DNA of 64,000 nt from assembly GCF_963576545.1 (NCBI RefSeq), contig NW_026870455.1, positions 186,001-250,000 of the forward strand, read 5' to 3'. Shown one piece after another: positions 11,901 through 23,566 of the stretch. Position 1 is the first letter of the stretch. Every line of letters begins with the position of its first letter. The position numbers were made by a program, and so were the translations under genes. Origin of the DNA: Limanda limanda (Eukaryota > Chordata > Actinopteri > Pleuronectiformes > Pleuronectidae). The notes under the pieces were generated by a model, which saw only the letters and a list, made by a program, of their open reading frames with translations, was not told the origin of the DNA and did not search any database.

Positions 11901-12956
11901 CCGTTTCCAGCTGTTTAGGGACATTTGGGATGATGTGTGATGAAAAATTCAAGAATTTAACCATTTCTTCCAAAAAAGGCTTATCTCCCTGTTTCCAGCG
12001 CTTTTCTGACACTTGGGCTGACATGTGATGAAAAAGTCAGAAATCTTAATCAATGCTTCCAAAAAAGGCTTATCTCCCCGTTTCCAGCTGTTTAGTGACA
12101 TTTGGGATAATGTGTGATGAAAAATTCAAGAATTTAACCTTTTCTTCCAAAAAAAGGCAGATCTCCCTGTTGCCAGCGCTTTTCTGACACTTGGGCTGAC
12201 ATGTGATGAAAAAGTCAGAAATCTTAATCAATGCTTCCAAAAAAGGCTTATCTCCCCGTTTCCAGCTGTTTAGTGACATTTGGGATGATGTGTGATGAAA
12301 AATTCAAGAATATAACCTTTTCTTCCAAAAAAAAGGCAGATCTCCCTGTTTCCAGCGCTTTTCTGACACTTGGGCTGACATGTGATGAAAAAGTCAGAAA
12401 TCTTAATCAATGCTTCCAAAAAAGGCTTATCTCCCGTTTCCAGCTGTTTAGTGACATTTGGGATGATGTGTGATAAAAAATTCAAGAATTTAACCATTTC
12501 TTCCAAAAAAGGCTTATCTCCCTGTTTCCAGCGCTTTTCTGACACTTGGGCTGACATGTGATGAAAAAGTCAGAAATCTTAATCAATGCTTCCAAAAAAG
12601 GCTTATCTCCCCGTTTCCAGCTGTTTAGTGATATTTGGGATGATGTGTGATGAAAAATTCAAGAATTTAACCTTTTCTTCCAAAAAAAGGCAGATCTCCC
12701 TGTTTCCAGCGCTTTTCTGACACTGGAGCTGATATCTGATGAAAAAGCTAAAATGTTAACCATTGCTTCCAAAAAAGGCTTATCTCCCCGTTTCCAGCTG
12801 TTTAGGGACATTTGGGATGATGTGTGATGAAAAATTCAAGAATTTAACCATTTCTTCCAAAAAAGGCTTATCTCCCTGTTTCCAGCGCTTTTCTGACACT
12901 TGGGCTGACATGTGATGAAAAAGTCAGAAATCTTAATCAATGCTTCCAAAAAAGGC
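8909..12956 (+). repeat. 11-dimer tandem duplication (1,949 bp, slightly over two copies)
   Basis: Positions 8,909-11,007 match 10,858-12,956 at a shift of 1,949. The first difference on the left is T 8,908 / G 10,857, in TTTAGTGAC versus TTTAGGGAC. The first on the right is at 11,008/12,957, where the second copy has GGCGTATC. Paired landmarks are the eight-A tract at about 10,377 and 12,326, GATATCTGATG near 10,782 and 12,731, and the AATAGTC deletion at 9,375 and 11,324. One internal difference was seen: GACATGAGATG at 9,547 is GACATGTGATG at 11,496. The same structure recurs at 37.3-41.3 kb as part of block Q. Confidence 0.82.
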
Positions 12957-15819
12957 GTATCTCCCCGTTTCCAGCTGTTTAGTGACATTTGTGATGATGT
13001 GTGATGAAAAAATGAAGAATTTAACCTTTTCTTCCAAAAAAAGGCAGATCTCCCTGTTTCCAGCGCCTTTCTGACACTGGAGCTGATATGTGATGAAAAA
13101 GTCAAAATGTTAACCATTGCTTCCAAAAAAGGCTTATCTCCCCGTTTCCAGCTGTTTAGTGACATTTGGGATGATGTGTGATGAAAAATTCAAGAATTTA
13201 ACCATTTCTTCCAAAAAAGGCTTATCTCCCTGTTTCCAGCGCTTTTCTGACACTTGGGCTGACATGTGGTGAAAAAGTCAGAAATCTTAATCAATGCTTC
13301 CAAAAAAGGCTTATCTCCCCGTTTCCAGCTGTTTAGTGACATTTGGGATGATGTGTGATGAAAAATTCAAGAATTTAACCATTTCTTCCAAAAAAGGCTT
13401 ATCTCCCTGTTTCCAGCGCTTTTCTGACACTTGGGCTGACATGTGATGAAAAAGTCAGAAATCTTAATCAATGCTTCCAAAAAAGGCTTATCTCCCCGTT
13501 TCCAGCTGTTTAGTGACATTTGGGATGATGTGTGATGAAAAATTCAAGAATATAACCTTTTCTTCCAAAAAAAGGCAGATCTCCCTGTTTCCAGCGCTTT
13601 TCTGACACTTGGGCTGACATGTGATGAAAAAGTCAGAAATCTTAATCAATGCTTCCAAAAAAGGCTTATCTCCCCGTTTCCAGCTGTTTAGTGACATTTG
13701 GGATGATGTGTGATGAAAAATTCAAGAATTTAACCATTTCTTCCAAAAAAGGCTTATCTCCCTGTTTCCAGCGCTTTTCTGACACTTGGGCTGACATGTG
13801 ATGAAAAAGTCAGAAATCTTAATCAATGCTTCCAAAAAAGGCTTATCTCCCGTTTCCAGCTGTTTAGTGACATTTGGGATGATGTGTGATGAAAAATTCA
13901 AGAATTTAACCATTTCTTCCAAAAAAGGCTTATCTCCCTGTTTCCAGCGCTTTTCTGACACTTGGGCTGACATGTGATGAAAAAGTCAGAAATCTTAATC
14001 AATGCTTCCAAAAAAGGCTTATCTCCCCGTTTCCAGCTGTTTAGTGACATTTGGGATGATGTGTGAGGAAAAATTCAAGAATATAACCTTTTCTTCCAAA
14101 AAAAGGCAGATCTCCCTGTTTCCAGCGCTTTTCTGACACTTGGGCTGACATGTGATGAAAAAGTCAGAAATCTTAATCAATGCTTCCAAAAAAGGCTTAT
14201 CTCCCCGTTTCCAGCTGTTTAGTGACATTTGGGATGATGTGTGATGAAAAATTCAAGAATTTAACCATTTCTTCCAAAAAAGGCTTATCTCCCTGTTTCC
14301 AGCGCTTTTCTGACACTTGGGCTGACATGTGATGAATAGTCAGAAATCTTAATCAATGCTTCCAAAAAAGGCTTATCTCCCCGTTTCCAGCTGTTTAGTG
14401 ACATTTGGGATGAGGTGTGATGAAAAATTCAAGAATTTAACCTTTTCTTCCAAAAAAAGGCAGATCTCCCTGTTTCCAGCGCTTTTCTGACACTTGGGCT
14501 GACATGTGATGAAAAAGTCAGAAATCTTAATCAATGCTTCCAAAAAAGGCTTATCTCCCGTTTCCAGCTGTTTAGTGACATTTGGGATGATGTGTGATAA
14601 AAAATTCAAGAATTTAACCATTTCTTCCAAAAAAGGCTTATCTCCCTGTTTCCAGCGCTTTTCTGACACTTGGGCTGACATGTGATGAAAAAGTCAGAAA
14701 TCTTAATCAATGCTTCCAAAAAAGGCTTATCTCCCCGTTTCCAGCTGTTTAGTGATATTTGGGATGATGTGTGATGAAAAATTAGAGATTTAACCTTTTC
14801 TTCCAAAAAAAGGCAGATCTCCCTGTTTCCAGCGCTTTTCTGACACTGGAGCTGATATGTGATGAAAAAGCTAAAATGTTAACCATTGCTTCCAAAAAAG
14901 GCTTATCTCCCCGTTTCCAGCTGTTTAGGGACATTTGGGATGATGTGTGATGAAAAATTCAAGAATTTAACCATTTCTTCCAAAAAAGGCTTATCTCCCT
15001 GTTTCCAGCGCTTTTCTGACACTTGGGCTGACATGTGATGAAAAAGTCAGAAATCTTAATCAATGCTTCCAAAAAAGGCTTATCTCCCCGTTTCCAGCTG
15101 TTTAGTGACATTTGGGATAATGTGTGATGAAAAATTCAAGAATTTAACCTTTTCTTCCAAAAAAAGGCAGATCTCCCTGTTGCCAGCGCTTTTCTGACAC
15201 TTGGGCTGACATGTGATGAAAAAGTCAGAAATCTTAATCAATGCTTCCAAAAAAGGCTTATCTCCCCGTTTCCAGCTGTTTAGTGACATTTGGGATGATG
15301 TGTGATGAAAAATTCAAGAATATAACCTTTTCTTCCAAAAAAAAGGCAGATCTCCCTGTTTCCAGCGCTTTTCTGACACTTGGGCTGACATGTGATGAAA
15401 AAGTCAGAAATCTTAATCAATGCTTCCAAAAAAGGCTTATCTCCCGTTTCCAGCTGTTTAGTGACATTTGGGATGATGTGTGATAAAAAATTCAAGAATT
15501 TAACCATTTCTTCCAAAAAAGGCTTATCTCCCTGTTTCCAGCGCTTTTCTGACACTTGGGCTGACATGTGATGAAAAAGTCAGAAATCTTAATCAATGCT
15601 TCCAAAAAAGGCTTATCTCCCCGTTTCCAGCTGTTTAGTGATATTTGGGATGATGTGTGATGAAAAATTCAAGAATTTAACCTTTTCTTCCAAAAAAAGG
15701 CAGATCTCCCTGTTTCCAGCGCTTTTCTGACACTGGAGCTGATATCTGATGAAAAAGCTAAAATGTTAACCATTGCTTCCAAAAAAGGCTTATCTCCCCG
15801 TTTCCAGCTGTTTAGGGAC

Positions 15820-18800
15820 ATTTGGGATGATGTGTGATGAAAAATTCAAGAATTTAACCATTTCTTCCAAAAAAGGCTTATCTCCCTGTTTCCAGCGCTT
15901 TTCTGACACTTGGGCTGACATGTGAAGAAAAAGTCAGAAATCTTAATCAATGCTTCCAAAAAAGGCTTATCTCCCCGTTTCCAGCTGTTTAGTGACATTT
16001 GGGATGATGTGTGATGAAAAATTCAAGAATATAACCTTTTCTTCCAAAAAAAGGCAGATCTCCCTGTTTCCAGCGCCTTTCTGACACTGGAGCTGATATG
16101 TGATGAAAAAGTCAAAATGTTAATCATTGCTTCCAAAAAAGGCTTATCTCCCCGTTTCCAGCTGTTTAGTGACATTTGGGATGATGTGTGATGAAAAATT
16201 CAAGAATTTAACCATTTCTTCCAAAAAAGGCTTATCTCCCTGTTTCCAGCGCTTTCATGACACTTGGGCTGACATGTGATGAAAAAGTCAGAAATCTTAA
16301 TCAATGCTTCCAAAAAAGGCTTATCTCCCCGTTTCCAGCTGTTTAGTGACATTTGGGATAATGTGTGATGAAAAATTCAAGAATTTAACCTTTTCTTCCA
16401 AAAAAAGGCAGATCTCCCTGTTTCCAGCGCTTTTCTGACAATTGGGCTGACATGTGATGAAAAAGTCAGAAATCTTAATCAATGCTTCCAAAAAAGGCTT
16501 ATCTTCCCGTTTCCAGCTGTTTAGTGACATTTGGGATGATGTGTGATGAAAAATTCAAGAATTTAACCTTTTCTTCCAAAAAAAGTCAGATCTCCCTGTT
16601 TCCAGCGCTTTTCTGACACTGGAGCTGATATGTGATGAAAAAGTCAAAATGTTAACCATTGCTTCCAAAAAAGGCTTATCTCCCCGTTTCCAGCTGTTTA
16701 GTGACATTTGGGATGATGTGTGATGAAAAATTCAAGAATTTAACCATTTCTTCCAAAAAAGGCTTATCTCCCTGTTTCCAGCGCTTTTCTGACACTTGGG
16801 CTGACATGTGATGAAAAAGTCAGAAATCTTAATCAATGCTTCCAAAAAAGGCTTATCTTCCCGTTTCCAGCTGTTTAGTGACATTTGGGATGATGTGTGA
16901 TGAAAAATTCAAGAATTTAACCTTTTCTTCCAAAAAAAGTCAGATCTCCCTGTTTCCAGCGCTTTTCTGACACTGGAGCTGATATGTGATGAAAAAGTCA
17001 AAATGTTAACCATTGCTTCCAAAAAAGGCTTATCTCCCCGTTTCCAGCTGTTTAGTGACATTTGGGATGATGTGTGATGAAAAATTCAAGAATTTAACCA
17101 TTTCTTCCAAAAAAGGCTTATCTCCCTGTTTCCAGCGCTTTTCTGACACTTGGGCTGACATGTGATGAAAAATTTAGAAATCTTAATCAATGCTTCCAAA
17201 AAAGGCTTATCTCCCCGTTTCCAGCTGTTTAGTGACATTTGGGATGATTTGTGATGAAATATTCAAGAATTTAACCTTTTCTTCCAAAAAAAGGCAGATC
17301 TCCCTGTTTCCAGCGCTTTTCTGACACTGGAGCTGATATGTGATGAAAAAGTCAAAATGTTAACCATTTCTTCCAAAAAAGGCTTATCTCCCCGTTTCCA
17401 GCTGTTTAGTGACATTTGGGATGATGTGTGATGAAAAATTCAAGAATATAACCTTTTCTTCCAAAAAAAGGCAGATCTCCCTGTTTCCAGCGCTTTTCTG
17501 ACACTTGGGCTGACATGTGATGAAAAAGTCAGAAATCTTAATCAATGCTTCCAAAAAAGGCTTATCTCCCCGTTTCCAGCTGTTTAGTGACATTTGGGAT
17601 GATGTGTGATGAAAAATTCAAGAATTTAACCATTTCTTCCAAAAAAGGCTTATCTCCCTGTTTCCAGCGCTTTTCTGACACTTGGGCTGACATGTGAAGA
17701 AAAAGTCAGAAATCTTAATCAATGCTTCCAAAAAAGGCTTATCTCCCCGTTTCCAGCTGTTTAGTGACATTTGGGATGATGTGTGATGAAAAATTCAAGA
17801 ATATAACCTTTTCTTCCAAAAAAAGGCAGATCTCCCTGTTTCCAGCGCCTTTCTGACACTGGAGCTGATATGTGATGAAAAAGTCAAAATGTTAACCATT
17901 GCTTCCAAAAAAGGCTTATCTCCCCGTTTCCAGCTGTTTAGTGACATTTGGGATGATGTGTGATGAAAAATTCAAGAATTTAACCATTTCTTCCAAAAAA
18001 GGCTTATCTCCCTGTTTCCAGCGCTTTCATGACACTTGGGCTGACATGTGATGAAAAAGTCAGAAATCTTAATCAATGCTTCCAAAAAAGGCTTATCTCC
18101 CCGTTTCCAGCTGTTTAGTGACATTTGGGATAATGTGTGATGAAAAATTCAAGAATTTAACCTTTTCTTCCAAAAAAAAGCAGATCTCCCTGTTTCCAGC
18201 GCTTTTCTGACAATTGGGCTGACATGTGATGAAAAAGTCAGAAATCGTAATCAATGCTTCCAAAAAAGGCTTATCTTCCCGTTTCCAGCTGTTTAGTGAC
18301 ATTTGGGATGATGTGTGATGAAAAATTCACGAATTTAACCTTTTCTTCCAAAAAAAGTCAGATCTCCCTGTTTCCAGCGCTTTTCTGACACTGGAGCTGA
18401 TATGTGATGAAAAAGTCAAAATGTTAACCATTGCTTCCAAAAAAGGCTTATCTCCCCGTTTCCAGCTGTTTAGTGACATTTGGGATGATGTGTGATGAAA
18501 AATTCAAGAATTTAACCATTTCTTCCAAAAAAGGCTTATCTCCCTGTTTCCAGCGCTTTTCTGACACTTGGGCTGACATGTGATGAAAAAGTCAGAAATC
18601 TTAATCAATGCTTCCAAAAAAGGCTTATCTTCCCGTTTCCAGCTGTTTAGTGACATTTGGGATGATGTGTGATGAAAAATTCAAGAATTTAACCTTTTCT
18701 TCCAAAAAAAGTCAGATCTCCCTGTTTCCAGCGCTTTTCTGACACTGGAGCTGATATGTGATGAAAAAGTCAAAATGTTAACCATTGCTTCCAAAAAAGG

Positions 18801-19205
18801 CTTATCTCCCCGTTTCCAGCTGTTTAGTGACATTTGGGATGATGTGTGATGAAAAATTCAAGAATTTAACCATTTCTTCCAAAAAAGGCTTATCTCCCTG
18901 TTTCCAGCGCTTTTCTGACACTTGGGCTGACATGTGATGAAAAAGTCAGAAATCTTAATCAATGCTTCCAAAAAAGGCTTATCTCCCCGTTTCCAGCTGT
19001 TTAGTGACATTTGGGATGATGTGTGATGAAATATTCAAGAATTTAACCTTTTCTTCCAAAAAAAGGCAGATCTCCCTGTTTCCAGCGCTTTTCTGACACT
19101 GGAGCTGATATGTGATGAAAAAGTCAAAATGTTAACCATTTCTTCCAAAAAAGGCTTATCTCCCCGTTTCCAGCTGTTTAGTGACATTTGGGATGATGTG
19201 TGATG
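15820..19205 (+). repeat. 10-dimer spacing (1,772 bp) shared segments
   Basis: About 15,820-17,430 resembles 17,590-19,205 at a shift of 1,772. GCTTTCAT at 16,251 corresponds to 18,023, and the GTGAAGAAAA variant near 15,924 to 17,696. The copies differ at several places: the second has AAAAAAAAGCAG near 18,178, AATCGTAATC near 18,246 and ATTCACG near 18,330, while the first has AAATTTAG near 17,168 and GATGATTTG near 17,248. It is thus older or more mutated than blocks P and Q. The segment recurs at 44.2-47.6 kb. Confidence 0.7.
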
Positions 19206-21380
19206 AAAAATTCAAGAATTTAACCATTTCTTCCAAAAAAGGCTTATCTCCCTGTTTCCAGCGCTTTTCTGACACTTAGGCTGACATGTGATGAAAAAGT
19301 CAGAAATCTTAATCAATGCTTCCAAAAAAGGCTTATCTCCCCGTTTCCAGCTGTTTAGTGACATTTGGGATGATGTGTGATGAAAAATTGAAGAATTTAA
19401 CCTTTTCTTCCAAAAAAAGGCAGATCTCCCTGTTTCCAGCGCCTTTCTGACACTGGAGCTGATATGTGATGAAAAAGTCAGAAATCTTAATCAATGCTTC
19501 CAAAAAAGGCTTATCTCCCCGTTTCCAGCTGTTTAGTGACATTTGGGATGATGTGTGATGAAAAATTCAAGAATTTAACCATTTCTTCCAAAAAAGGCTT
19601 ATCTCCCTGTTTCCAGCGCTTTTCTGACACTTGGGCTGACATGTGATGAAAAAGTCAGAAATCTTAATCAATGCTTCCAAAAAAGGCTTATCTCCCCGTT
19701 TCCAGCTGTTTAGTGACATTTGGGATAATGTGTGATGAAAAATTCAAGAATTTAACCTTTTCTTCCAAAAAAAGGCAGATCTCCCTGTTTCCAGCGCTTT
19801 TCTGACAATTGGGCTGACATGTGATGAAAAAGTCAGAAATCTTAATCAATGCTTCCAAAAAAGGCTTATCTCCCGTTTCCAGCTGTTTAGTGACATTTGG
19901 GATGATGTGTGATGAAAAATTCAAGAATATAACCTTTTCTTCCAAAAAAAGGCAGATCTCCCTGTTTCCAGCGCCTTTCTGACACTGGAGCTGATATGTG
20001 ATGAAAAAGTCAAAATGTTAACCATTGCTTCCAAAAAAGGCTTATCTCCCCGTTTCCAGCTGTTTAGTGACATTTGGGATGATGTGTGATGAAAAATTCA
20101 AGAATTTAACCATTTCTTCCAAAAAAGGCTTATCTCCCTGTTTCCAGCGCTTTTCTGACACTTGGGCTGACATGTGATGAAAAAGTCAGAAATCTTAATC
20201 AATGCTTCCAAAAAAGGCTTATCTTCCCGTTTCCAGCTGTTTAGTGACATTTGGGATGATGTGTGATGAAAAATTCAAGAATTTAACCTTTTCTTCCAAA
20301 AAAAGTCAGATCTCCCTGTTTCCAGCGCTTTTCTGACACTGGAGCTGATATGTGATGAAAAAGTCAAAATGTTAACCATTGCTTCCAAAAAAGGCTTATC
20401 TCCCCGTTTCCAGCTGTTTAGTGACATTTGGGATGATGTGTGATGAAAAATTCAAGAATTTAACCATTTCTTCCAAAAAAGGCTTATCTCCCTGTTTCCA
20501 GCGCTTTTCTGACACTTGGGCTGACATGTGATGAAAAAGTCAGAAATCTTAATCAATGCTTCCAAAAAAGGCTTATCTCCCCGTTTCCAGCTGTTTAGTG
20601 ACATTTGGGATGATGTGTGATGAAATATTCAAGAATTTAACCTTTTCTTCCAAAAAAAGGCAGATCTCCCTGTTTCCAGCGCTTTTCTGACACTGGAGCT
20701 GATATGTGATGAAAAAGTCAAAATGTTAACCATTTCTTCCAAAAAAGGCTTATCTCCCCGTTTCCAGCTGTTTAGTGACATTTGGGATGATGTGTGATGA
20801 AAAATTCAAGAATTTAACCATTTCTTCCAAAAAAGGCTTATCTCCCTGTTTCCAGCGCTTTTCTGACACTTAGGCTGACATGTGATGAAAAAGTCAGAAA
20901 TCTTAATCAATGCTTCCAAAAAAGGCTTATCTCCCCGTTTCCAGCTGTTTAGTGACATTTGGGATGATGTGTGATGAAAAATTGAAGAATTTAACCTTTT
21001 CTTCCAAAAAAAGGCAGATCTCCCTGTTTCCAGCGCCTTTCTGACACTGGAGCTGATATGTGATGAAAAAGTCAGAAATCTTAATCAATGCTTCCAAAAA
21101 AGGCTTATCTCCCCGTTTCCAGCTGTTTAGTGACATTTGGGATGATGTGTGATGAAAAATTCAAGAATTTAACCATTTCTTCCAAAAAAGGCTATCTCCC
21201 TGTTTCCAGCGCTTTTCTGACACTTGGGCTGACATGTGATGAAAAAGTCAGAAATCTTAATCAATGCTTCCAAAAAAGGCTTATCTCCCCGTTTCCAGCT
21301 GTTTAGTGACATTTGGGATAATGTGTGATGAAAAATTCAAGAATTTAACCTTTTCTTCCAAAAAAAGGCAGATCTCCCTG
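18390..21380 (+). repeat. 9-dimer spacing (1,594 bp) shared segments
   Basis: About 18,390-19,790 matches 19,980-21,380 at 1,594 bp (1,593 after a one-base loss near 21,190). ATCTTCCCG at 18,627 corresponds to 20,221, GAAATATTC near 19,031 to 20,625, and CTTAGGCTG at 19,276 to 20,870. The one-base loss gives GGCTATC in place of GGCTTATC in the second copy. The match ends near 21,380, where CTGTTGCC replaces CTGTTTCC. It recurs at 46.7-49.7 kb inside block Q. Confidence 0.75.
19403..19492 (+). repeat. Chimeric B half (B2 middle joined to B1 end)
   Basis: This half has TGGAGCTGATATG, typical of B2, followed by GTCAGAAATCTTAATC, typical of B1. The switch lies within GTGATGAAAAAGTCA, which both subtypes share. 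Further copies are at 20,997-21,086, 47,753-47,842 and 49,347-49,436, all explained by the 9-dimer and 28,350-bp duplications. One recombination or conversion event followed by amplification is the simplest reading. Confidence 0.75.
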
Positions 21381-22740
21381 TTGCCAGCGCTTTTCTGACA
21401 CTTGGGCTGACATGTGATGAAAAAGTCAGACGATCTTAATCAATGCTTCCAAAAAAGGCTTATCTCCCCGTTTCCAGCTGTTTAGTGACATTTGGGATGA
21501 TGTGTGATGAAAAATTCAAGAATATAACCTTTTCTTCCAAAAAAAAGGCAGATCTCCCTGTTTCCAGCGCTTTTCTGACACTTAGGCTGACATGTGATGA
21601 AAAAGTCAGAAATCTTAATCAATGCTTCCAAAAAAGGCTTATCTCCCCGTTTCCAGCTGTTTAGTGACATTTGGGATGATGTGTGATGAAAAATTCAAGA
21701 ATTTAACCATTTCTTCCAAAAAAGGATTATCTCCCTGTTTCCAGCGCTTTTCTGACACTTGGGCTGACATGTGATGAAAAAGTCAGAAATCTTAATCAAT
21801 GCTTCCAAAAAAGGCTTATCTCCCCGTTTCCAGCTGTTTAGTGACATTTGGGATGATGTGTGATGAAAAATTCAAGAATATAACCTTTTCTTCCAAAAAA
21901 AGGCAGATCTCCCTGTTTCCAGCGCTTTTCTGACACTTGGGCTGACATGTGATGAAAAAGTCAGAAATCTTAATCAATGCTTCCAAAAAAGGCTTATCTC
22001 CCCGTTTCCAGCTGTTTAGTGACATTTGGGATGATGTGTGATGAAAAATTCAAGAATTTAACCATTTCTTCCAAAAAAGGCTTATCTCCCTGTTTCCAGC
22101 GCTTTTCTGACACTTGGGCTGACATGTGATGAATAGTCAGAAATCTTAATCAATGCTTCCAAAAAAGGCTTATCTCCCCGTTTCCAGCTGTTTAGTGACA
22201 TTTGGGATGAGGTGTGATGAAAAATTCAAGAATTTAACCTTTTCTTCCAAAAAAAGGCAGATCTCCCTGTTTCCAGCGCTTTTCTGACACTTGGGCTGAC
22301 ATGTGATGAAAAAGTCAGAAATCTTAATCAATGCTTCCAAAAAAGGCTTATCTCCCGTTTCCAGCTGTTTAGTGACATTTGGGATGATGTGTGATGAAAA
22401 ATTCAAGAATTTAACCATTTCTTCCAAAAAAGGCTTATCTCCCTGTTTCCAGCGCTTTTCTGACACTTGGGCTGACATGTGATGAAAAAGTCAGAAATCT
22501 TAATCAATGCTTCCAAAAAAGGCTTATCTCCCCGTTTCCAGCTGTTTAGTGACATTTGGGATGATGTGTGATGAAAAATTCAAGAATTTAACCATTTCTT
22601 CCAAAAAAGGCTTATCTCCCTGTTTCCAGCGCTTTTCTGACACTTGGGCTGACATGTGATGAATAGTCAGAAATCTTAATCAATGCTTCCAAAAAAGGCT
22701 TATCTCCCCATTTCCAGCTGTTTAGTGACATTTGGGATGA

Positions 22741-23566
22741 TGTGTGATGAAAAATTCAAGAATTTAACCATTTCTTCCAAAAAAGGCTTATCTCCCTGTT
22801 TCCAGCGCTTTTCTGACACTTGGGCTGACATGTGATGAAAAAGTCAGAAATCTTAATCAATGCTTCCAAAAAAGGCTTATCTCCCCGTTTCCAGCTGTTT
22901 AGTGACATTTGGGATGATGTGTGATGAAAAATTCAAGAATTTAACCATTTCTTCCAAAAAAGGCAGATCTCCCTGTTTCCAGCGCTTTTCTGACACTTGG
23001 GCTGACATGTGATGAAAAAGTCAGAAATCTTAATCAATGCTTCCAAAAAAGGCTGATCTCCCCGTTTCCAGCTGTTTAGTGACATTTGGGATGATGTGTG
23101 ATGAAAAATTCAAGAATATAACCTTTTCTTCCAAAAAAGGCTTATCTCCCTGTTTCCAGCGCTTTTCTGACACTTGGGCTGACATGTGATGAAAAAGTCA
23201 GAAATCTTAATCAATGCTTCCAAAAAAGGCTTATCTCCCCGTTTCCAGCTGTTTAGTGACATTTGGGATGATGTGTGATGAAAAATTCAAGAATTTAACC
23301 ATTTCTTCCAAAAAAGGCAGATCTCCCTGTTTCCAGCGCTTTTCTGACACTTGGGCTGACATGTGATGAAAAAGTCAGAAATCTTAATCAATGCTTCCAA
23401 AATAGGCTGATCTCCCCGTTTCCAGCTGTTTAGTGACATTTGGGATGATGTGTGATGAAAAATTCAAGAATATAACCTTTTCTTCCAAAAAAGGCTTATC
23501 TCCCTGTTTCCAGCGCTTTTCTGACACTTGGGCTGACATGTGATGAAAAAGTCAGAAATCTTAATC
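22741..23566 (+). repeat. Spacer between the two large units, with local 354-bp expansion
   Basis: From 22,945 a two-dimer (354-bp) pattern repeats: an ATTTCTTCC/GGCAGATC B half, a GGCTGATC A half, then a TTTTCTTCC/GGCTTATC B half. TTAACCATTTC occurs at 22,941, 23,295 and 23,649, exactly 354 bp apart. There are two full copies and a half copy running into the second large unit. The second copy has CCAAAATAGGCTGATC where the first has six A's. In the related places near 4,500, 28,080 and 31,980 I see this pattern only once. No gene lies here. Confidence 0.75.

Larger units (their letters stand above)
1..22740 (+). repeat. Large higher-order unit, version 1 (left end open)
   Basis: This span of about 128 dimers is collinear with 23,567-51,090. 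Rare variants serve as landmarks: TTTTCGGAC near 1,728, TAGTTACAT at 1,816, GCTGACAAG near 2,810, GATTAGGTG at 7,501, GACATGAGATG near 9,547, GATGATTTG near 17,248, ATTCACGAAT near 18,330 and CAGACGATC near 21,430. Every one reappears at the expected shift in version 2. The collinearity stops at 22,741 (T here, G at 51,091). The left limit is outside the window, so the full unit may be longer. Confidence 0.85.
6290..22740 (+). repeat. Duplicated block Q, copy 1 (16,451 bp)
   Basis: It matches 34,640-51,090 at a constant shift of 28,350 (160 dimers). The left edge lies just after GAATTTAACC (6,288 region), which is GAATATAACC in the other copy. The right edge is the T/G difference at 22,741/51,091. 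Shared rare variants inside include GATTAGGTG (7,501), GGCGTATC (12,957), ATTAGAGATT (14,782) and CTCCCCATTTCC (22,708). The constant shift means no net indel between the copies over 16 kb. Confidence 0.88.
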
